Shown: positions 1 to 6,401, counted from the stretch's first letter. The stretch is 17,385 bases of DNA from DATKMS01 sp041497995 (GCA_041497995.1 JBGQHM010000105.1:1-17385), one strand, 5' to 3'. Program-made: numbers and translations. Notes: a model not told the origin generated them from the letters alone.

Positions 1-158
1 CCGCAGCCCCACGCGTGCGGCACGCACACGGCTTCGGGAACCTCCCGGGCAATGCGCTGGATCACGCCCGTGACGCACGACACCGTGGCGAGCACCAGGA
101 CGTGGTTGCGGATGCCGACGGTCCCATTCGCTCGCGGGTAGCCGGTGATCTCGGTCAT
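1..158 (-). CDS. UxaA-family lyase, large subunit (5' part, cut by window edge)
   Basis: The first 52 codons of a gene that runs off the left edge of the window. The N-terminus reads MTEITGYPRANGTVGIRNHV, the typical opening (GYxRxxGxVGxRNHVLVL) of the UxaA C-terminal-domain family. That family contains altronate dehydratase, galactarate dehydratase and the large subunit of (2R)-sulfolactate sulfo-lyase (SuyB). Members eliminate water or sulfite from 2-hydroxy acids in the cytoplasm. A Cys and a His-x-Trp-Gly-Cys segment near the visible end are also typical. The start ATG overlaps the stop of the upstream SAF-domain gene by 4 nt, so the two are co-translated subunits of one enzyme. The substrate cannot be decided from this fragment. 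Confidence 0.85.
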   Translation of the reverse strand, partial: MTEITGYPRANGTVGIRNHVLVLATVSCVTGVIQRIAREVPEAVCVPHAWGC

Positions 159-427
159 CGCTTCCACCGCTTGCCCTCTAGGTTGTGCGTATGCACCCAC
201 TCGCCCCTCTTGATGTCGCGGGTGCTGACCGCGACAGTCTCGCCGTACTTGATGACTTCCCGCCCGGCCGTGATATCCGCGAGCGCAATCTTGTGGCTGG
301 CCGGGATGTCCGACACAGCCGTGAGTCCCTCGACTCCCTCGGCAACCGCCCGCTCTCCTGCGGCGAGGGCGCTGAGGACTACGGCGACGTTGTCGCGCGG
401 ATGGATGATCAAGATATTGGGTTTCAT
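155..427 (-). CDS. UxaA-family lyase, small subunit (SAF domain)
   Basis: A 90-residue protein starting MKPNILIIHPRDNVAVVL, covering one SAF domain almost end to end. The conserved core is visible: the RDNVAV segment near residue 11, IPASHKIALADI about mid-protein, GREVIKYGE after it, and a C-terminal tail WVHTHNLEGKRW. In two-subunit enzymes such as SuyAB and split UxaA-type dehydratases, this small subunit partners the larger catalytic subunit, which follows here with an ATGA overlap. The ATG at 427 is preferred to an upstream in-frame ATG at 505 because it has a GAGG ribosome site about 7 nt ahead and the domain begins immediately. Altronate, galactarate and sulfolactate are all possible substrates. 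Confidence 0.88.
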   Translation of the reverse strand: MKPNILIIHPRDNVAVVLSALAAGERAVAEGVEGLTAVSDIPASHKIALADITAGREVIKYGETVAVSTRDIKRGEWVHTHNLEGKRWKR

Positions 428-584
428 CGGTTGTCCTCGCCACCGCAGAGTCGAGCAACAAATGGGCCCGTCTCGCTCGGTTCCCCAGGTTGGAAGCTCG
501 GCCACCCCACTCCTGAACGTGAGAATTCAGCGCCTGTAGCTTCGTGTTCGCAGACATGGCTTCGGAACTCTCCCCTTTGATTTC

Positions 585-590
585 TATACT
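585..590. promoter_or_regulatory. Candidate -10 element in divergent intergenic region
   Basis: The 198-bp space between the divergent SAF gene and MFS gene contains TATACT on the plus strand. Because the context TCTATACTTC is nearly self-complementary, TATAGA reads on the minus strand. It lies about 36 nt before the MFS start, a sensible distance. No convincing -35 box was found for either direction, so this is a weak call. Nothing else was recognised between 428 and 625. Confidence 0.25.
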
Positions 591-625
591 TCGATCTCGC
601 TAGCATCTGCGCCTCGGCGGCGATC

Positions 626-1762
626 GTGCTCAACGTCATCCTCCTCGGGCTCACCTCCCTCTTCACCGACATCGCGAGTGAGATGGTGTACCCACTCGTC
701 CCCTTCTTCCTCACCCTCCGGCTTGGAGCGAACCCTGCCGTGCTCGGCGTGATCGAGGGGTTGGCAGAGAGCGTCGCCAGCCTGCTGAAGGTGTTCTCCG
801 GCTATCTCTCTGATCGGCTGCATGACCGCAAGACGCTGACGATCGTCGGCTACACGTGTTCGGCGCTCGGCAAGCTCCTGCTCGCGCTGGCGGCGGGCTG
901 GGGCATGGTCTTGGGCGCGCGCGTGGTCGATCGCGTCGGCAAAGGCATCCGCACCGCACCGCGTGACGCGCTCGTAGCGGAGAGTGCCGCGGACGGCCGA
1001 CACGGCCGCGCGTTCGGCTTGCATCGCGCGCTCGACAGCCTCGGGGCCGTGATCGGGGTAACGCTCGCCTATCTCTTCTTCACGCGCTACACCGGCGACT
1101 ACGCGCTCGTCTTTCTTTCGTCGGTCGTGCCTGCCGTAGTCGCGGTGGGGCTGCTGTTCTTCGTACGCGAACCAACCGCGCCGCAGAACGCGACCGGTGA
1201 GTTGCCATCGTTGCGGTGGCGCGCACTCCCCGCGCGCCTGCGCTGGTTCCTGGCCATCACGTTCCTGTTCACTCTGGGCAATTCGTCGAACACCTTCCTG
1301 CTACTGCGCTCGAGGAATCTTGGCTACACGCCGGCGACGGTCATCCTGCTGTACCTCACCTTCAACGTGGTCTACGCACTCGCCTCCTACCCTGCCGGCT
1401 GGCTGTCGGACCACATCGGCCGGAAGACCCTGCTGGTCAGCGGCTACGCGTTCTACAGCGCGGTCTACCTCGGGTTCGGACTCCTGCAGCCATCGCACCA
1501 TGCACTGCTGTGGGGATTGTTCGCACTCTACGGCCTCTACATGGGCGTCACCGACGGGGTCGAGAAGGCACTGGTGACCGACCTGACGCCGGCGGCGTTG
1601 CGGGCCACGGGCATCGGCCTGCACGCGACCATCGTCGGCATCGGGCTCTTCCCCGCGTCGTTCGTCGCCGGCCAACTCTGGGAGCACGTCGGCCCCGCGG
1701 CCGTCTTCTACTTCGGTGGCGCAATGGGCGCGATCGCTGCTGCCGGCCTCCTGCTTCTTTGA
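626..1762 (+). CDS. Major facilitator superfamily transporter
   Basis: A 378-residue polytopic membrane protein of the MFS type with about twelve hydrophobic segments. The loop 2-3 signature appears twice, as expected for the duplicated MFS fold: GYLSDRLHDRKTL at residues 59-71 and AGWLSDHIGRKTL at 257-269. Between them, DRVGKGIRTAPRDAL (102-115) marks the branch of COG0477 carriers usually annotated only as MFS transporter. This branch is driven by ion gradients and the substrate is unknown. The start is GTG at 626. The frame is open back to a stop at 578-580 but no better start codon lies there, and a purine-rich GGCGGCGA sits just ahead. The gene stands alone and its neighbours do not suggest a substrate. 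Confidence 0.9.
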   Translation: MLNVILLGLTSLFTDIASEMVYPLVPFFLTLRLGANPAVLGVIEGLAESVASLLKVFSGYLSDRLHDRKTLTIVGYTCSALGKLLLALAAGWGMVLGARVVDRVGKGIRTAPRDALVAESAADGRHGRAFGLHRALDSLGAVIGVTLAYLFFTRYTGDYALVFLSSVVPAVVAVGLLFFVREPTAPQNATGELPSLRWRALPARLRWFLAITFLFTLGNSSNTFLLLRSRNLGYTPATVILLYLTFNVVYALASYPAGWLSDHIGRKTLLVSGYAFYSAVYLGFGLLQPSHHALLWGLFALYGLYMGVTDGVEKALVTDLTPAALRATGIGLHATIVGIGLFPASFVAGQLWEHVGPAAVFYFGGAMGAIAAAGLLLL

Positions 1763-1973
1763 CGCATCCAAGGAATCTCCACCTCAGAAGTTGCGGCGCG
1801 GTGCCGAGACGCTCAACTAGTACTCCCTGGGAATCCCTGGACCGTATCAGCGACCTCGAAGCGCATACGTCCACGCGTGCCAGTAGTTCCGGGGATTGCG
1901 GAGCCCGCGACGCTCGCTGCTCAACCGGTGGTCGTTGGGCTTTCAATCCGAGCTGCGGTATCGTGCGTCCACG

Positions 1974-2180
1974 ATGTTCAAGGTTCCAGTGGACGACATC
2001 CCAGACACGCGCAAGCTCCTTCAGTACGGTCTCTTTTCCGGTCTGGTGGTCATCTACGCGATCTACCTCAAGGGCATCATTGAGGCACCTGACGAGATCG
2101 TATTCGGAACTTTAGTCGCGAACGGACTCGGGCGCCTTCGTCATAGCAGGGACCATGGGATCGCCGCAGCCACCTGCTAA
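1974..2180 (+). CDS. Tentative small membrane protein
   Basis: A 68-codon ORF, MFKVPVDDIPDTRKLL..., with one clear hydrophobic segment at residues 17-38 (YGLFSGLVVIYAIYL) followed by an acidic stretch. The N-terminal two thirds look protein-like. The last 20 residues (many R, H and A) look less so, and the ORF runs 26 nt into the next gene, so the 3' end may be damaged. There is no Shine-Dalgarno sequence. A TATCGT hexamer at 1959-1964, with a weak TTGGGC 18 nt before it, ends 9 nt ahead of the ATG, which would fit a leaderless transcript. No family was recognised. Apart from this ORF the stretch 1763-2154 shows nothing. Confidence 0.35.
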   Translation: MFKVPVDDIPDTRKLLQYGLFSGLVVIYAIYLKGIIEAPDEIVFGTLVANGLGRLRHSRDHGIAAATC

Positions 2181-2625
2181 ACAGCTCGCCGGTTTCATCG
2201 ACAAGTACGCGCCCGAGATCGGCACCCTGGCCCGCGCAGCTATCGACAAAATGCGCACCCGTCTGCCTGGCGCTATCGAGTTGGTGTACGACAACTACAA
2301 TGCCCTCGCCGTCGCGTTCAGTCCGACGGAGCGCACATCCGACGTCATCGTTTCGATCACATTGTATCCGCGCTGGGTGAGTCTGTTCTTCATGCGCGGG
2401 GCGCAGCTCCCCGACCCGCAGAAGCTGCTCAAGGGCACGGGCAAGACGGTGCGGCACATCGTCATCGAGGACGCGGCGACTTTGGACAAACCGGCTGTCC
2501 GGGTGCTGATCGCGCAGGCAGTCGAGCGCGCCGCCAAGCCGCTGGATGCAAAAGGCCAACGGCGGATCGTCATCAAACTCATCTCGACGAGGCAGCGACC
2601 GCGACGCACCGCCGCGCGACCATAG
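2155..2625 (+). CDS. DUF1801 domain protein
   Basis: A 156-residue soluble protein covering one DUF1801 (YdhG-like) domain. Typical features are the early helix QLAGFIDKYAPEI, the strand ELVYDNYNALAVAF at about residues 42-55, and the block LFFMRGAQLPDPQKLLKGTG near 80-100. It ends in an Arg/Pro-rich tail. Members are small cytosolic proteins of uncertain biochemistry with a fold resembling iron-sulfur and lipid-binding modules. No catalytic residues can be named. The ATG at 2155 has AGGGA closely ahead and begins right before the domain. The gene lies alone among unrelated small genes. Confidence 0.8.
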   Translation: MGSPQPPAKQLAGFIDKYAPEIGTLARAAIDKMRTRLPGAIELVYDNYNALAVAFSPTERTSDVIVSITLYPRWVSLFFMRGAQLPDPQKLLKGTGKTVRHIVIEDAATLDKPAVRVLIAQAVERAAKPLDAKGQRRIVIKLISTRQRPRRTAARP

Positions 2626-2643
2626 GCGCCCGCGCCGCCCACG

Positions 2644-2671
2644 TTGCATGGAGGTGCGCGTGGGGTAGGAT
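2644..2671 (+). promoter_or_regulatory. Sigma-70-like promoter for the HD-domain gene
   Basis: TTGCAT at 2644-2649 and TAGGAT at 2666-2671 are separated by 16 nt and lie about 66 nt ahead of the HD-domain start. The same arrangement with nearly the same hexamers (TTGCCT, 16 nt, TAGGAT) occurs at 14683-14710, which supports reading both as promoters of this genome. Confidence 0.5.
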
Positions 2672-2737
2672 CAGCAACCTGCTTCTGACGAGGCGACCCG
2701 CCGCCATGAGCGGATGCGGAAGGAGAATGAGTCGACC

Positions 2738-3295
2738 ATGACCGAGCGCAAAGCGTCGTTTACCACGATGGAGAAGAGCACCGGGCAAGATTGGGCGATC
2801 ATCGGCTCGAAGTTTGTCGAGTTCTCGCAACAGCTGCCGGCGCGCATACTCGACCACCTGCGTCTCCTCGAGGGAGACTGCGGCGGTTTTGCCGTCGATC
2901 GTCTCCAGCACTCGCTGCAGACCGCCACCCTCGCGCACCGCGCGGGCGAGGACGAAGAGTACGTCGTCTGCGCGCTCCTCCACGACATCGGCGACACCCT
3001 CGCCTCGTTCAACCACGCCGACATCGCCGCCGCGGTCCTCAAGCCCTTCGTCTCCGAGGAAAACCACTGGATGGTCGAGAAGCACGGCATCTTCCAGGGC
3101 TACTACTTCTTCCATCATCTCGGGCTCGACCGGAACCTGCGCGAGCAGTTCCGCGGCCATCCATGTTTCGAGCGCACCGCACTCTTCTGCGAGCGTTACG
3201 ACGGCCCGGCATTCTCCCCGCAGCTCGATACCATGCCGCTGTCGGCGTTTGAGCCGATGGTCCAGCGTGTGTTCGCCGCGCCGAAATGCGGTTAG
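2738..3295 (+). CDS. HD-domain protein of the PhnZ-like (HD oxygenase) type
   Basis: A 185-residue protein with the HD superfamily ligand set: His58 (LQHSLQTA), His82-Asp83 (LLHDIGDTL), His93, His116 (EKHGIFQGYY) and Asp155 (RYDGPAF). The six ligands and their spacing match the mixed-valent di-iron HD oxygenases such as PhnZ and TmpB (COG4341) rather than simple one-metal phosphohydrolases. Two PhnZ active-site lid residues, Tyr and Glu located 10 and 7 residues before the first His, are Cys48 and Phe51 here, so the substrate is probably not the PhnZ phosphonate. ATG 2738 was chosen because AGGAG lies ahead of it (2721-2725); the in-frame ATG at 2714 is an alternative. The stop codon TAG lies inside a GTTAGCC that may be the left end of an inserted cassette. 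Confidence 0.8.
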   Translation: MTERKASFTTMEKSTGQDWAIIGSKFVEFSQQLPARILDHLRLLEGDCGGFAVDRLQHSLQTATLAHRAGEDEEYVVCALLHDIGDTLASFNHADIAAAVLKPFVSEENHWMVEKHGIFQGYYFFHHLGLDRNLREQFRGHPCFERTALFCERYDGPAFSPQLDTMPLSAFEPMVQRVFAAPKCG

Positions 3296-3774
3296 CCCGA
3301 CTACGAGAGTGTCGATGCTCGAAGAATTTCTTGTGACCCAGCGAACGACGGAGCCGTTCCGTCGGTGGTTTGCCGACGAGCACTTCGACCTCGTGGTCTG
3401 GACCTCCGAGACCGGCGCGATCGTCGCGTTCGAACTTTCCTATGGCAAGCCTCGGTTCGAAAGGGCGCTGACATGGAGTCACGAAGATGGCTACGGGCAC
3501 TTCCGCATCGATTCGGGAGAAGAGAGCCCGACCAAGAGCCGCACACCGATTCTTGTTTCGGACGGGTCGTTCCCGAAGGTTCAAGTGATCGCGGATCTCA
3601 CCGAAGCGTCGGTTGCCATCGACCCGACGGTTCGGGCCTTCGTGGTCACGAAGGTGGAGGAGTCTCCGTCATGAGGCTCTTGCGCAGGGCCGAAAGGTCG
3701 CAGGCTAACCCGCGCTTGGAGCCGACTCACCACAACCTGACCCACACCGCCACCCGCGGCTCAAGCGCAGAGCG
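3292..3774 (+). mobile_element. Putative integron gene cassette inserted at a secondary site
   Basis: This 483-bp unit starts at TTAGCC (within GTTAGCC, 3291-3297), carries one ORF starting 23 nt in, and ends in an attC-like hairpin. The attC R'' box, GGCTAAC (3703-3709), is the exact reverse complement of the left-end GTTAGCC. Circularising the unit at G^TT would therefore rebuild a perfectly paired attC core. The present right end, GTTGGGC, would then be partly recipient sequence. No second attC and no integrase gene are visible in the window, so this is an isolated cassette. Confidence 0.5.
3315..3674 (+). CDS. Small conserved hypothetical protein carried by the cassette
   Basis: A 119-residue soluble protein starting MLEEFLVTQRTTEPFRRWFA. 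It has a mixed alpha/beta look: WFADEHFDLVVW, an alternating strand pair through AIVAFELSYGKPR, an HEDGYGHFRIDSGEESP loop, and TPILVSDGSFP. It resembles unnamed bacterial proteins of about 120 residues that share the YFDLxVW...ALTW...DDGEESP pattern, but I know no function. There is no signal peptide or membrane segment. The start is the ATG at 3315, 19 nt after the previous stop, with only a weak GAGAG ahead. The ORF sits just after the putative cassette left end and stops 28 nt before the attC arm, the compact arrangement normal for gene cassettes. Confidence 0.72.
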   Translation: MLEEFLVTQRTTEPFRRWFADEHFDLVVWTSETGAIVAFELSYGKPRFERALTWSHEDGYGHFRIDSGEESPTKSRTPILVSDGSFPKVQVIADLTEASVAIDPTVRAFVVTKVEESPS

Positions 3775-3780
3775 TTGGGC
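3703..3780 (+). repeat. attC-like recombination site (59-base element)
   Basis: A 78-bp imperfect palindrome with attC organisation: R'' GGCTAAC (3703-3709), L'' GCGCTTGGAGCCG (3712-3724), a 32-nt central loop, L' CGGCTCAAGCGC (3757-3768) and R' GTTGGGC (3774-3780, matching GTTRRRY). L'' and L' are complementary except for one extra base in L'', the kind of extrahelical base that orients attC for integron integrase. R'' departs from RYYYAAC at one position. Orientation fits a cassette whose ORF lies upstream on the plus strand. A 42-codon frame starting at 3671 merely reads through this site. Confidence 0.7.
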
Positions 3781-3827
3781 AGCGCCCCGAGGTTAGAGAA
3801 GGCATAGCTCTCTCCGCTCTGCGGCGA

Positions 3828-3849
3828 TAAGATCCCCACGCTGGAGGAG
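3828..3849 (+). promoter_or_regulatory. -10 box and strong ribosome site of the selenoprotein gene
   Basis: TAAGAT at 3828-3833 is a good -10 hexamer directly after the attC. GGAGGAG at 3843-3849 is a strong Shine-Dalgarno sequence 4 nt ahead of the ATG at 3854. No -35 box is convincing. The gene thus probably has its own start signal rather than depending on the cassette. Confidence 0.4.
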
Positions 3850-3853
3850 CTAC

Positions 3854-4663
3854 ATGAGCGAGTTCGATCCGTCGCATCGCATCTTCGTCAGTTACATCGA
3901 CAAGTCGCGGGAGTACTACCTCGCGCGTGGCTACGGAAACCCCTACCGGTGGGCGCACCACGAGGACGTACCGTTCGCACCACTCGCGAAGCCGCTCAGC
4001 AGGAGCCGGGTCGCACTGATCACGACCGCGGCACTCCCCGGGGAGGACCGCAGCGTGATGGAAGTCTACGCCGCGTCCACCGTACCGCCGCCGGCCGCCC
4101 TCTGCACGAACCACCGCTCGTGGCACAAGGAAGCCACGCACACTCGCGACGTCGAGTCCTTCCTACCGATCCGCCGCCTCGAAGAATTCGCCACTGTCGG
4201 TCGCATCGACATTCCCTCGCCGCGCTTTTATGGCGTGCCAACGGACTTCAGCCAGCGCCGAACCGTCGACGACTATGCGCCGGCCGTCCTCGATCTCTGT
4301 CGCGCTGACGCCGTCGACGTCGCGCTTCTCTTCCCGCTCTGACCAGTTTGCCACCAGACCGTGAGTCTGGTCGCTCGACACTTTGAAACGAATGGCCTCC
4401 CGACGGTCATAGTCGGCTCGGCGCGGGATATCGTCGAGCAGTGCGGCGTCCCCCGCTTCGTGTTTACGGACTTTCCACTCGGCAACCCGTGCGGCAAGCC
4501 GGATGATGCGGTGATGCAACGAGCGATCGTTGGCATCGCGCTCGATCTGCTCGAGACTGCGCGTCATCCGCGCACCAGCGTGCAGACTCCATTTCAGTGG
4601 GACACGACCGGCGAGTGGCGCGCCACGTACATGCGGATTCCGCCAACATCTGAGAGGTCTTGA
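3854..4663 (+). CDS. GrdB-related selenoprotein (glycine/betaine/sarcosine/D-proline reductase B family)
   Basis: Read through one in-frame TGA (4340-4342), this gives a 269-residue protein. The N-terminal part (RIFVSYIDKSREYYLARGY, NPYRWAHHEDVPF, then ALITTAALP) and the part after the TGA (VSLVARHFETNGLPTVIVGS, CGVPRFVFTDFPLGNPCGKP) are consecutive pieces of one GrdB-related family. The TGA falls where family members carry their redox Cys or Sec: DVALLFPL-U163-PVC166, a UxxC pair. A hairpin suited to a bacterial SECIS follows. GrdB and PrdB are the substrate-cleaving selenoprotein subunits of clostridial reductases. Many aerobic bacteria have stand-alone short homologues with Cys and no known substrate, and this looks like a Sec version of those. 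No grdA, grdE or prdA lies nearby. Automatic gene finding would split it into two ORFs, 3854-4342 and one starting at GTG 4361. Confidence 0.82.
4343..4371 (+). promoter_or_regulatory. Candidate bacterial SECIS element
   Basis: Right after the in-frame TGA, ACCAGAC (4353-4359) and GTCTGGT (4365-4371) form a perfect 7-bp stem around the loop CGTGA. The apical loop starts 17 nt after the TGA, has G in its first two positions and contains GU, which meets the published bacterial SECIS criteria (16-37 nt spacing, short loop, early G). The hairpin lies within coding sequence, as bacterial SECIS elements do. An alternative pairing of GACCAG (4341-4346) with CTGGTC (4367-4372) is possible. Confidence 0.65.
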
Positions 4664-4726
4664 TCATCCACCTGAAGGAGCCTTATTCGCCGCCACGTGG
4701 CCACGACTGTCTCGCCGGTAGGGAGT

Positions 4727-4749
4727 GCAGCCGCCCAGCCAGCGGCTGC
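4727..4749. terminator. Hairpin in the 4664-4822 gap, possible terminator
   Basis: GCAGCCGC (4727-4734) and GCGGCTGC (4742-4749) form a perfect 8-bp stem with a 7-nt loop between the selenoprotein gene and the DUF2071 gene. There is no T-run, so termination is only one possibility. The rest of the 159-bp gap holds a CCACGTGG palindrome and GC-rich sequence but no gene. Confidence 0.3.
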
Positions 4750-4822
4750 AGGCGGACCGGCGGTGGCGGCTGGCCGCTGAGCCGCACGCCGTTACCCGTC
4801 TCGATGAGAAAGTTCTAAGGAC

Positions 4823-5566
4823 ATGCCCCCTAATTCGTTCTTGACCGCCGAGTGGCGTTACCTCGCCATGTTGAACTTCGACGTTGATCCGACAGTGCTA
4901 CGCCGGCTGGTACCAGCCGGAACCGAGTTGGATGATTGGCGCGGCCGAACGTTTGTAAGCGTGGTGGGGTTTCTGTTTCTCAATACTCGCGTTCTTGGGA
5001 TGCCGATTCCCTGTCATCGCGACTTCGAAGAGGTCAACTTGCGATTTTACGTGCGGCGCAAGATGAGCGACGGCTGGCGCCGGGCGGTCGTTTTCGTCAA
5101 GGAGCTGGTGCCGCGAACCGCCATCGCACTGACGGCAAGGATGGTCTACGGTGAGAACTACGTCGCCCTGCCGATGAACCACCGCATTGAGGTCGAGAAC
5201 GGCAGCAGCCCGGTACGGCGTGTCTGCTATTCCTGGAAATTCAACGGGCGCGAAAACCAGATTCAGATGCAAGTGCAAGGCGAGGCGCAGGAGTCCGAGC
5301 CGGGAAGCGAGGAGGAGTTCATCACGGAACATTACTGGGGGTACACACGCCGGCGGGATGGGAGCACACGGGAGTACCGCGTCGAGCATCCTCGCTGGCG
5401 GGTGTGGAGGGCAAGGGACGCGCGGCTCGATTGTGATGCAGCGCGACTGTACGGAGACCAGTTCATCGAGTCCTTGCAGGCGGCGCCGGCCTCTGCATTT
5501 CTGGCCGACGGATCAGAAGTGACGGTCTCCAAAGGAATCTCGCTGCCCGTTGGAAGAGAGCAGTGA
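4823..5566 (+). CDS. DUF2071 (YqjF-like) protein
   Basis: A 247-residue soluble protein matching the DUF2071 family. The usual landmarks are the opening LTAEWRYLAMLNFDVDP, the LVPAGTELDDWRGRTFVSVVGF segment (residues 29-50), the block FEEVNLRFYVRR near 68-80, and VVFVKELVPRTAIALTARMVYGENY near 89-114. The fold is related to acetoacetate decarboxylase, but no activity is established. The start ATG at 4823 has TAAGGA about 2 nt ahead. The stop overlaps the start of the DCC-family gene in TGATG, so the two were co-translated. The three genes 4823-6394 look like one operon. Confidence 0.85.
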   Translation: MPPNSFLTAEWRYLAMLNFDVDPTVLRRLVPAGTELDDWRGRTFVSVVGFLFLNTRVLGMPIPCHRDFEEVNLRFYVRRKMSDGWRRAVVFVKELVPRTAIALTARMVYGENYVALPMNHRIEVENGSSPVRRVCYSWKFNGRENQIQMQVQGEAQESEPGSEEEFITEHYWGYTRRRDGSTREYRVEHPRWRVWRARDARLDCDAARLYGDQFIESLQAAPASAFLADGSEVTVSKGISLPVGREQ

Positions 5567-5885
5567 TGCAGCGGGCGCCGATCGGTTGGGTATTGTATGA
5601 CGATTCGCGCGGATTTTGCCGGCGGTGGATTCCGTTTCGGGCAGAGACTCTTCGGAAGAGGGGCTACGCGATTGCCCCGCTGCAGAGCGAGTGGCTTGAG
5701 CAGAAACTGAATGCTCCCGAAGAGGATCTGCTCCAGGATTTGAGGCTGTTGCTCGCCGATGGAAGCGTGGTGCGCGGCGCCGACGTGTACCGTTGCATGT
5801 GCGGCGCATCTGGTCGGCATATCCTCTCTACCTGCTCTCCGTCGCTCCAAAGCGCTATGAGTTAGCCGGCGCCCAGAGAAGATGA
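5566..5885 (+). pseudogene. DCC-family thiol-disulfide oxidoreductase (DUF393), frameshifted
   Basis: The N-terminal part reads like a DUF393/DCC protein: IGWVLYDDSRGFCRRWIPF, YAIAPLQSEWLEQKL, EDLLQDLRLLLADGSVVRGADVYR. After codon CGT TGC near 5790 the frame goes astray and ends at TAG 5863-5865. Moving to the third frame gives VRRIWSAYPLYLLSVAPKRY, exactly the expected family continuation, and a stop TGA at 5883-5885 that overlaps the next ATG as ATGA. One missing base (after AT, before GTG) explains this. In addition, the family motif DxxCxxC has lost its first Cys (Arg from CGC), leaving only the second. Either the gene is decaying or there is a one-base sequencing error plus a real substitution. 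Confidence 0.75.
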
Positions 5886-6394
5886 TGTGGCTTCGTCATT
5901 TACTTTCGATTGCGGTGCTGCCGTTCACCGTCGCCGTGCTAGTCCCTCTGTGGATCGCCCGGCGATACGGCGTGGAGCCGTCACTCGGCAGTGACGCGCC
6001 AAGCTACGGCCTGCAGGTCGCCGGCCTTGGCCTACTGGCGCTGGGCCTCGTGTTCTTCATCGCCTCGCTCCGCCGGTTCGCTACCGAGGGGCACGGCACG
6101 CTCGCCCCGTGGGATCCCCCGCTCGAGCTCGTGGTGCGCGGTCCGTACCGCTACGTCCGCAATCCCATGATTTCGGGCGTGGTGTTCGTACTGTTCGGCG
6201 AGTCGCTGGTGCTGCTCTCCGCTGCCCACGCCGGGTGGGCGGCCTGCTTCCTCGCCATCAATCTCATCTACATTCCTCTCATCGAGGAGCCCCAGCTCAC
6301 GCGTCGGTTTGGCGCAGCCTATCTCGAATACTGCCGGCACGTTCCCCGGGTTGTGCCACGACTGCGGCCCTGGGTTCCGACCGGGGCGCCGTAG
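5882..6394 (+). CDS. Isoprenylcysteine carboxyl methyltransferase-like membrane protein
   Basis: A 170-residue integral membrane protein of the ICMT/PEMT-like family, with about four hydrophobic segments (near 8-27, 45-62, 97-116 and 118-135). The family SAM-binding signature is clear: LVVRGPYRYVRNPMISGV at about residues 83-100, followed by IEEPQLTRRFGAAYLEYCRHVPR near the C-terminus. Bacterial members methylate unknown lipophilic substrates at the membrane. ATG 5882 and ATG 5885 are adjacent alternatives; AGAGAAG lies directly ahead. In the repaired frame the upstream DCC gene would end in an ATGA overlap with this start. It converges with the histidine kinase gene with 7 nt between stops. 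Confidence 0.88.
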   Translation: MMWLRHLLSIAVLPFTVAVLVPLWIARRYGVEPSLGSDAPSYGLQVAGLGLLALGLVFFIASLRRFATEGHGTLAPWDPPLELVVRGPYRYVRNPMISGVVFVLFGESLVLLSAAHAGWAACFLAINLIYIPLIEEPQLTRRFGAAYLEYCRHVPRVVPRLRPWVPTGAP

Positions 6395-6401
6395 CAGCAC
6401 G

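Noticed and set aside
1811..1939. GCTCAAC and GTTGGGC boxes 120 nt apart, as a second attC
   Set aside because: The sequences next to the boxes are not complementary, so no L''/L' stem can form.
1216..2115. 299-codon plus-strand ORF overlapping the MFS gene
   Set aside because: It is an out-of-frame shadow of the transporter rich in Arg, Pro and His; the transporter frame has clear MFS motifs.
3671..3796. 42-codon ORF overlapping the cassette gene stop by ATGA
   Set aside because: It simply reads through the attC-like palindrome; its composition follows the repeat arms and it has no protein-like features.
4361..4663. Separate gene starting at GTG 4361
   Set aside because: It is in the same frame as the upstream ORF, begins inside the SECIS-like hairpin and contains the second half of the same protein family.
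5861..5867. Second GTTAGCC, as a possible cassette boundary
   Set aside because: No attC arms or matching GGCTAAC occur on either side; such a 7-mer is expected about once per strand in a window of this size.
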